A stretch of DNA of 7,159 nt from Pseudomonadota bacterium (GTDB lineage: Bacteria; Bdellovibrionota_B; Oligoflexia; Oligoflexales; JAPPIL01). Shown piece after piece: positions 1 through 4,363 of this stretch (the stretch's first letter is position 1; every line of letters starts with the position of its first letter). The position numbers and the translations under genes are program-made. The stretch is taken from positions 1 through 7,159 of the forward strand of contig JAPPIL010000143.1 in the NCBI GenBank assembly GCA_028877195.1. The letters are read 5' to 3'. Below the pieces are notes generated by a model, which saw nothing but the letters and a program-made list of their open reading frames with translations, was not told the origin of the DNA and did no database searches.

Positions 1-151
1 TGAAGCACGTGCACCTAGCGCTTCTGGTCGGCTTGCCGCAGGTATCAACAAAATAACATCTAAACTACTGCCGTTTACTGGCAGGACGCGAGCGGCTGAA
101 CTGCGAACTGGCGAGCACAACAAAATTCAACAACTTATCGCAGGGGCAGGT

Positions 152-742
152 ATGATGTTTATCATCTGCACGACTTCGTTGGGCATAGTCAGCTGTAGCA
201 ACAAGAAAATGATCCACGACTCTAAACCTTTGGTGGTTGCCCAGTTTACTGCGGCGGAACTAGAGGCTGGCGATTATGTGCATGTGCGCATCGATGGCAA
301 CAGTTATGCCGCGTCGATACTTGAAGCTACGACCGTCGATGGGCGGGAGGGAGTCCGAGTTGAGCTATTCTCTGATGGTTTTGAGGGTGAAGGTGGTGTG
401 GAGAGGGACATAACGCTCGATCAAGTTATCGGCACGCAGGACATCTTCCATGCTGATAATGGCAAACAGGTGCTTGTTACAGGGCTTGACTTGGAAAGAG
501 CTATGATTAGCGACGCAGATGCCGAGCGTGTTATCTTGGGTGGGTTTAGCAACCCAGAGCATATCTTCTACCACGGTATTATTACTACAAAGTTTAGCGA
601 CGGTAGTATGGAGGTGATGTTGAGTTCTAAAGTGTATGTGCATCATCTTGATGGCGAACATAATCAACTGATTACATCGCTAACTGAACCTATATTTACA
701 TTGATCGGTGCGGATAATCTCGTTGCACCGCCGTATAAGTGA
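152..742 (+). CDS. Predicted lipoprotein / membrane-anchored protein of unknown function (5' end uncertain)
   Basis: I do not recognise this family. From the ATG at 152 the protein is 196 aa. It opens with a hydrophobic stretch ending in I-V-S-C (Cys15), a fair lipobox, followed by a polar S-N-K-K segment, so export and lipidation are likely. The rest is soluble and acidic. A segment from about residue 38 (G-D-Y-V-H-V-R) to 95 alternates like a small beta barrel, and a second beta-rich part runs from about 140 to 175; this fold reading is inference. The start is not secure. The short signal lacks the usual N-terminal Lys/Arg, and the frame is open back to base 2 with no upstream ATG, GTG or TTG. 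The upstream residues would lengthen the hydrophobic segment and supply a positive charge, so the gene may begin before the window. An AGGGG at 142-146 could serve as the ribosome binding site for 152 or for the adjacent ATG at 155. Its stop overlaps the surE start. Confidence 0.7.
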   Translation: MMFIICTTSLGIVSCSNKKMIHDSKPLVVAQFTAAELEAGDYVHVRIDGNSYAASILEATTVDGREGVRVELFSDGFEGEGGVERDITLDQVIGTQDIFHADNGKQVLVTGLDLERAMISDADAERVILGGFSNPEHIFYHGIITTKFSDGSMEVMLSSKVYVHHLDGEHNQLITSLTEPIFTLIGADNLVAPPYK

Positions 743-1497
743 GTAAGTTCTTACTTTCAAATGACGACGGGGTTGACGCAGGCGGGCTTGCTGCGGCTGT
801 TGCGGTGATGCGCGAGTTTGGTGAAGTGCTCGTCGTCGCACCGCGTTGGGAACAGTCGGGCATGAGCAGTGCGATAACCAAGAGTGTGCCGTTGCTTTTA
901 CATCGCATTACAGCTGATACTTACGCTCTACAGGGCACTCCATCCGATTGCGTTAAGTTTGCTATTTACGAGCTACTGGCGGGCAAGACACCGCAGCTAT
1001 TGGTTAGTGGCATCAATCACGGTGCCAACTTGGGGCAGGATACGATTTACTCAGGCACGGTAGCGGCTGCGATTGAGGGGGCATTGCATGGTATCCCAGC
1101 AATTGCTGTGTCTATCGTTGGCTTGCCACCTTATAAGTTTGCGACCGCGGCGGCGGCATTGCGTCATGTTGTTGTTAATTACGCCAGTCATATCAAGGTT
1201 GGCAAGGTTTTGAATATCAATGTGCCTAATGTTGACATTGACCAAATCAAAGGCTATCGCAGCGCGACACTTGGGGTTCGTTCTTACGAGCGGCGTTTTC
1301 ATCGTGCCTCTAACCCTCGTAGTTTGCCTTACTTTTGGCTTGGCTGGTATCGCAGCGATAAACTCAGTGATGGCAACGCAGGCAGCGACTGTTCACTCGT
1401 CGATGATGGCTACGTAGCGATGACGATGCTGAATCCATCGTTTAGCGATGATGAAGACACGCAAGCGCTACAGAAATTGCTTGATAGCTCTCCTTAA
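739..1497 (+). CDS. surE: 5'/3'-nucleotidase SurE
   Basis: SurE is a divalent-metal-dependent cytoplasmic phosphatase acting on nucleoside 5'/3'-monophosphates and, in some species, short polyphosphate. It is linked to stationary-phase and stress survival. The 252-aa product has normal family length. The N-terminal N-D-D-G motif (residues 8-11) supplies the metal-binding Asp9 and Asp10. Ser40 in E-Q-S-G and Asn93 in S-G-I-N match the other two known ligands. G-T-P-S-D (66-70), the Y-S-G-T-V-A-A-A-I-E-G block (104-114) and L-N-I-N-V-P (158-163) are also family signatures. The GTG start at 739 overlaps the upstream TGA by four bases (GTGA). No good Shine-Dalgarno is visible, so translational coupling to the upstream gene is likely. 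Oddities: the usual G-Y-V-S-(V/I)-T-P-L near the C-terminus reads G-Y-V-A-M-T-M-L, and the usual partner pcm does not follow; the next gene is convergent. Confidence 0.94.
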   Translation: MSKFLLSNDDGVDAGGLAAAVAVMREFGEVLVVAPRWEQSGMSSAITKSVPLLLHRITADTYALQGTPSDCVKFAIYELLAGKTPQLLVSGINHGANLGQDTIYSGTVAAAIEGALHGIPAIAVSIVGLPPYKFATAAAALRHVVVNYASHIKVGKVLNINVPNVDIDQIKGYRSATLGVRSYERRFHRASNPRSLPYFWLGWYRSDKLSDGNAGSDCSLVDDGYVAMTMLNPSFSDDEDTQALQKLLDSSP

Positions 1498-1524
1498 CGA
1501 TTGCCGAAACTTTTTATGCGAGAG

Positions 1525-1533
1525 GGAAAGCCC
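1525..1533. repeat. 9-bp target-site duplication, left copy
   Basis: GGAAAGCCC directly abuts the left terminal repeat of the MITE and is repeated exactly at 1626-1634. Nine bases is the duplication length made by IS903-group members of the IS5 family. Confidence 0.85.
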
Positions 1534-1625
1534 GGCTTTGTTGCATAAGTAATGCCTATTTTTTTATACGAGAGGCGTGAGCTTCGCATGATAAAAAGGA
1601 GAGATGTTAGTTATGCAACAAAGCC
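1534..1625. mobile_element. 92-bp MITE-like element with IS5/IS903-type terminal inverted repeats
   Basis: The element begins GGCTTTGTTGCATAA and ends with its exact reverse complement (1611-1625). The match continues as TAA after one mismatch. Perfect 9-bp direct repeats flank it. It has no coding capacity. The interior is itself quasi-palindromic: TTTTTAT at 1561-1567 pairs with ATAAAAA at 1591-1597, so a transcript could fold into one long imperfect hairpin. The ends resemble IS903 (GGCTTTGTTGAATAA, from memory), so movement in trans by an IS5-family transposase is the natural inference. No transposase is in the window. It sits in the shared 3' region of surE and the opposing lipoprotein gene, so both transcripts may carry it. 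A related end occurs at 7004, which shows that this is a family and not an isolated palindrome. Confidence 0.88.
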
Positions 1626-1634
1626 GGAAAGCCC
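1626..1634. repeat. 9-bp target-site duplication, right copy
   Basis: GGAAAGCCC, identical to 1525-1533, directly follows the right terminal repeat of the MITE. A perfect duplication suggests a fairly recent insertion. Confidence 0.85.
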
Positions 1635-1651
1635 TCCGCAAACAAAAAACT

Positions 1652-2428
1652 TCAGCTATCAGCTAACATAACAACGTAAGAATCGCTGAAGACAAGGTTA
1701 AGGTGTTTGCGCAATACGTTCAGCACTTTCTTAACATCGCTAACAGGCAAATCACTCGCTAACATCATGAACGAGAAGTTTCTTGCCACCAGCAACTCTG
1801 TTTCACCCCACTGCTCATCACGCGTGAAGTTTAAAATTGACTTAATCGCTACCACACCAAATTCAACACTGCCGACAACTGCCTGCACTGCGAGAAAAGC
1901 CGCCAGAAATTTTGCCCATTTGCTCTGTAAAAACTTCAAACTCTCTTCGGTTTCAGCTAACGTCGGGACTGGTTTGCCATCTCGCAATGCCTTCATCTCC
2001 GCTTCCGCATGCATTTTTTTGATCGTTTTGTCATACATAGTGTCAACACCACGCGCCCCCTTCTTGCTAATGGTGAGAATTGCCCGCAAAGCCTTATACG
2101 CCGCCACAGGGACAACCACCATCGCCAGTGTCGCAATCACCACCACCGCAGCCGACCCAAGTGCTCGCCGACCAAAGACCTTCATCTTACCCTGCGCATT
2201 CAAAGCACTAACGTCTGGAATGTCAGCAAACACCGCCTCTTCTGCGCCACCACGCCGATAAAACGGATTGATACACTTGCCATCACTACATACCTGAAAA
2301 CGATAACCAGCCTCGCTCTCCACTAAAGACAAGCTATAGAACTCGTCCTTGAACGCACTAACCTCATACTGTTCACTATGACCGCAAGCAGATAACAATG
2401 CTATTATTAGTAAAAACCTCAATTTCAT
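1652..2428 (-). CDS. Predicted lipoprotein with two transmembrane segments, unknown function
   Basis: I do not recognise this family. The 258-aa product starts with a textbook type II signal: M-K-L-R, a hydrophobic core, and the lipobox L-L-S-A-C (Cys15). Residues 16-60 form a small exported domain with a C-S-D-G-K-C pair (Cys47, Cys52) that could form a disulfide. Two hydrophobic segments follow, about 92-113 and 172-196, joined by a charged, helix-rich stretch (about 121-171) containing many Lys and Glu. The C-terminal 60 residues are amphipathic. Lipidation combined with two membrane helices is uncommon and suggests an inner-membrane protein, though this is inference. The ATG at 2428 is preceded by a weak AGG about 10 bases upstream and by a promoter-like pair in the 67-bp gap after the membrane-protein gene. 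The gene ends 17 bp before the MITE target duplication and converges with surE. Confidence 0.8.
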   Translation of the reverse strand: MKLRFLLIIALLSACGHSEQYEVSAFKDEFYSLSLVESEAGYRFQVCSDGKCINPFYRRGGAEEAVFADIPDVSALNAQGKMKVFGRRALGSAAVVVIATLAMVVVPVAAYKALRAILTISKKGARGVDTMYDKTIKKMHAEAEMKALRDGKPVPTLAETEESLKFLQSKWAKFLAAFLAVQAVVGSVEFGVVAIKSILNFTRDEQWGETELLVARNFSFMMLASDLPVSDVKKVLNVLRKHLNLVFSDSYVVMLADS

Positions 2429-2462
2429 TAGAAATACCTAGTTTTCTTGACTTATTTAGATA

Positions 2463-2491
2463 ATTGTAAATGGTTGTTGTGAATAAACCAA
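2463..2491 (-). promoter_or_regulatory. Candidate sigma-70 promoter for the lipoprotein gene
   Basis: Read on the - strand, TTGGTT (2491-2486) and TACAAT (2468-2463) are separated by exactly 17 bp. The -10 matches five of six consensus bases and the -35 matches three. A start near 2456 would give a leader of about 28 nt before the ATG at 2428. Cotranscription with the upstream membrane-protein gene is also possible. Confidence 0.45.
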
Positions 2492-2495
2492 TGTA

Positions 2496-4136
2496 TTACT
2501 TGTAATCAAGCATAAAGACGTAGGAAAATTCATCTTCAAAAAGAATTGTGGAGTTCGGGTCGCGCTCTATTATCCGTCGCATGGCAGTGAACTCCGAGCC
2601 ACAGACCCCGTAGCGGGTGTTGAAAGTATCGATGATTTTTTTGGCGGTGTTCTGCTGATAGTCGCCTCGCCTGCTGTTGCGCCAGATTTCCCACATCTCC
2701 TTGTCATAGGCATAGAAAAACAGCGGGTCTAGGAACACCATGTAGCGATTGTGATGGTTGTGAAAAAACAACTCTGGTGCATCGTCCCAATCACAGGTGT
2801 AGATTGTTTCGCCTGTGGCCGTGAGGTCGCGCAGATATTTCGCACTGTCGGTGTATTTTGCGGGCTTGCTTCTGTTTATGTCTTGTTTCACATACACGAT
2901 GGTATTCACCGCACAATACAAAATCAACGCCAGCGACGGCAACAGGCATACCCAAACCCGAAGATGTCGTAGCACTGCAAGGTTAGGCAAACCGCGATCA
3001 CGGAAATACAGCGCACTTGCCATCAGTGTAAACGGCACATAGTACTCAAGCATGCGTTTAGCAGTCGCAACCATCACCAAGAACATAATAGAAATCGCAA
3101 TCACCGCCACTGTGTCTGTCTTGACCTCTGTTGGTTGCTGCGGCTTCACAATTGCTAAATAAATTACCGTCGCAAACGGCAACAACACCGACATGTGTGC
3201 GAACAAAAAGATAGAAGTATCCAACGGCAGCAGTTCACTGCCCTGCGACAAGTGAACGGTTGACCATGCACGCATCAAGACCAGCGTAATGTTCTGAAGC
3301 CAATACAATACGATGTTTTCGGGGAAATACGGTGATAATAGCAATGACCCACACGAACAGGAAATCGCAATCAGTAGCGGTCTACCTTCAAAAGTTTTCG
3401 TTTGAAACCAGCGCGCAAACACCACCACTATGCTAAACAACAGCGGCATGTGAAAAGCCGTATAAGCCTGCATATAAATGACGGTGAGCAGACCAAACCA
3501 CAGATAGCGACGGTTGATGAGGTAATGCACCAACCAGATCGCCATAATCATCGCCAGCAGATGCGGACGGTTATACAGCAGTCGGAAGAAAAAGATGTTG
3601 CCACTGGCTAGCAACAGTATCGTCCAAAAATAGCGCCATCGCACCTGATTGAGACGCAAGAACAGCACAAAGCTTGTTATGACACCGCTGGCAAAAAACA
3701 CCGACGCATACTTTGCCCCCTCACGCAAGTCAGCAAAATAAGTGAAGGGTATCAACAGCACATGAAACAATAGCTCCTTATCAGCAAAATACTCTTTCCA
3801 AGTGCTGAATTGCGCCCAATGAAAGTCCCGAATAAACCCTTCGGTACGCAGCAAGTAAGCATACTTGATATGGTAATAGCCGTCGTAACCAAAGATGTGC
3901 GGCTGTAAGAACTGGAAATAGCGAATAAACAGGCAGGCAACTGCAAACACCACCGCTGTTTCAAAGACAAGCGTCAGGCGCGGAAATGTTTGTAGTTTGT
4001 TGTTTACCTTGCCGTGATATACTTGTAAAACCTGTAGCAGAGAGAGGACAGGGGTAGCAACAGCAGAACGGTAAACAGCAACACAAACAGCAACACAAAC
4101 AGCAACACAAACAGCAACAAAGGGAGCTAACGACAT
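2496..4136 (-). CDS. Polytopic membrane protein, probable GT-C-type glycosyltransferase
   Basis: The 546-aa product has roughly ten hydrophobic segments from about residue 54 to 415 and then a soluble domain of about 130 residues. After the first clear membrane helix (about 54-76), the first loop carries F-G-Y-D-G-Y-Y-H (82-89), followed by a conserved-looking F-A-D-K-E-L-L-F-H (117-125). An acidic residue in the first external loop is the hallmark of GT-C glycosyltransferases that use polyprenyl-linked sugars (STT3, PMT, ArnT classes), so Asp85 is the candidate catalytic residue. The C-terminal part (442-546) contains C-D-W-D-D-A-P and is probably periplasmic. Specific substrate unknown. The start at 4136 is uncertain: its ATG overlaps the rpmG ATG on the other strand and lacks a visible ribosome binding site. 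However, no in-frame ATG, GTG or TTG occurs before a GTG at residue 62, which would cut the first helix. Residues 7-22 are V-A-V-C repeats encoded by a 12-bp tandem repeat. Confidence 0.75.
   Translation of the reverse strand: MSLAPFVAVCVAVCVAVCVAVYRSAVATPVLSLLQVLQVYHGKVNNKLQTFPRLTLVFETAVVFAVACLFIRYFQFLQPHIFGYDGYYHIKYAYLLRTEGFIRDFHWAQFSTWKEYFADKELLFHVLLIPFTYFADLREGAKYASVFFASGVITSFVLFLRLNQVRWRYFWTILLLASGNIFFFRLLYNRPHLLAMIMAIWLVHYLINRRYLWFGLLTVIYMQAYTAFHMPLLFSIVVVFARWFQTKTFEGRPLLIAISCSCGSLLLSPYFPENIVLYWLQNITLVLMRAWSTVHLSQGSELLPLDTSIFLFAHMSVLLPFATVIYLAIVKPQQPTEVKTDTVAVIAISIMFLVMVATAKRMLEYYVPFTLMASALYFRDRGLPNLAVLRHLRVWVCLLPSLALILYCAVNTIVYVKQDINRSKPAKYTDSAKYLRDLTATGETIYTCDWDDAPELFFHNHHNRYMVFLDPLFFYAYDKEMWEIWRNSRRGDYQQNTAKKIIDTFNTRYGVCGSEFTAMRRIIERDPNSTILFEDEFSYVFMLDYK
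4015..4023 (+). promoter_or_regulatory. Candidate extended -10 promoter for rpmG-acnA
   Basis: TGATATACT is an extended -10 element (TGn followed by TATACT, five of six consensus bases). The -35 is poor: TTGTTG at 3997-4002 gives a 15-bp spacer, which is tolerable for extended -10 promoters. A start near 4030 would give rpmG a leader of about 105 nt that includes the 12-bp repeats. It lies inside the 5' part of the opposing membrane-protein gene. Confidence 0.45.
4073..4120. repeat. Four 12-bp tandem repeats (AAACAGCAACAC)
   Basis: Three perfect copies at 4073, 4085 and 4097 are followed by a fourth at 4109 that differs only in the last base. Read on the - strand each unit is GTT-GCT-GTT-TGT, that is Val-Ala-Val-Cys, in frame with the membrane-protein gene, and the outermost unit ends in Tyr. 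On the + strand the array ends directly before the rpmG Shine-Dalgarno. Because the unit is a multiple of three, copy-number change would preserve the reading frame. Confidence 0.95.
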
Positions 4137-4302
4137 GGCAAAGTCAACTAAACGTGAAGTAGTTAAACTAGTTTCAACTGCTGGAACTGGTTTTTATTAT
4201 ACCGCAAAAGTTCGCAAAGACGGAGACAAACTTCTCCTTAAGAAATACGACCCCAAAGTGCGCAAGCATGTTGAGTTCAAGCAAACAAAACTGACAAAAT
4301 AA
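4135..4302 (+). CDS. rpmG: 50S ribosomal protein L33, zinc-free form
   Basis: This 55-aa protein of the large ribosomal subunit sits near the E site of the 50S particle. It begins M-A-K-S-T-K-R-E, continues with K-L-V-S-T-A-G-T-G-F-Y-Y-T (11-23) and L-L-L-K-K-Y-D-P-K-V-R-K-H-V (33-46), and ends K-Q-T-K-L-T-K. It aligns along its full length with the E. coli protein of the same size. It has no cysteine, so it is the C-minus type that does not bind zinc. A strong ribosome binding site, AGGGAG (4121-4126), stands 8 bases before the ATG. In most proteobacteria rpmG follows rpmB (L28). Here rpmB is absent and the upstream gene runs the other way, so rpmG needs its own promoter. No clear terminator separates it from acnA. 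Confidence 0.96.
   Translation: MAKSTKREVVKLVSTAGTGFYYTAKVRKDGDKLLLKKYDPKVRKHVEFKQTKLTK
4196..4201 (-). promoter_or_regulatory. Possible -10 box for the opposing membrane-protein gene
   Basis: On the - strand this reads TATAAT, a perfect -10 hexamer inside rpmG, about 60 bp upstream of the membrane-protein ATG. No convincing -35 lies at 16-18 bp and there is no TGn extension, so this is only a candidate. Any promoter for that gene must nevertheless lie in or beyond rpmG. Confidence 0.25.
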
Positions 4303-4351
4303 GCCTCGGCATCAAAACCAGCAGGCAGACTACACACCTACAAGTGGCATC

Positions 4352-4357
4352 AGGGGG
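4352..4357 (+). promoter_or_regulatory. Ribosome binding site of acnA
   Basis: AGGGGG ends 6 bases before the ATG at 4364. The 61-bp rpmG-acnA gap shows no promoter or hairpin that I can support, so the site supports the 4364 start and is compatible with a dicistronic rpmG-acnA message. Confidence 0.6.
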
Positions 4358-4363
4358 CGGCAA

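Larger units (their letters stand above)
1518..1639. repeat. Split hairpin arms flanking the MITE (ancestral palindrome)
   Basis: The left arm GCGAGAGGG (1518-1526) and the right arm CCCTCCGC (1632-1639) lie on either side of the inserted element. If the element and one target duplication are removed, the site reads GCG-A-GAGGG, loop AAAG, CCCTC-CGC: an 8-bp stem with one bulged A. It is flanked by TTTTT on the left (1511-1515) and an A-run on the right (1644-1649). This T-before, A-after order is opposite to a normal intrinsic terminator, so a terminator role is not supported. The site lies between the stops of two convergent genes. Confidence 0.6.

Noticed and set aside
71..82. L-P-F-T-G read in the frame upstream of the first gene, resembling a sortase LPxTG signal
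   Set aside because: It precedes the hydrophobic segment by many residues, is N-terminal rather than C-terminal, and the context is Gram-negative.
1541..1570. Promoter inside the MITE (TTGCAT, 18 bp, TATACG)
   Set aside because: Both hexamers are weak and the surrounding AT-rich palindrome makes such matches expected.
1518..1639. Reconstructed hairpin as a bidirectional intrinsic terminator
   Set aside because: The T-run precedes and the A-run follows the stem on both strands, the wrong order for Rho-independent termination.
4073..4120. CRISPR-like array
   Set aside because: The units are contiguous 12-mers with no spacers, so this is a simple tandem repeat.
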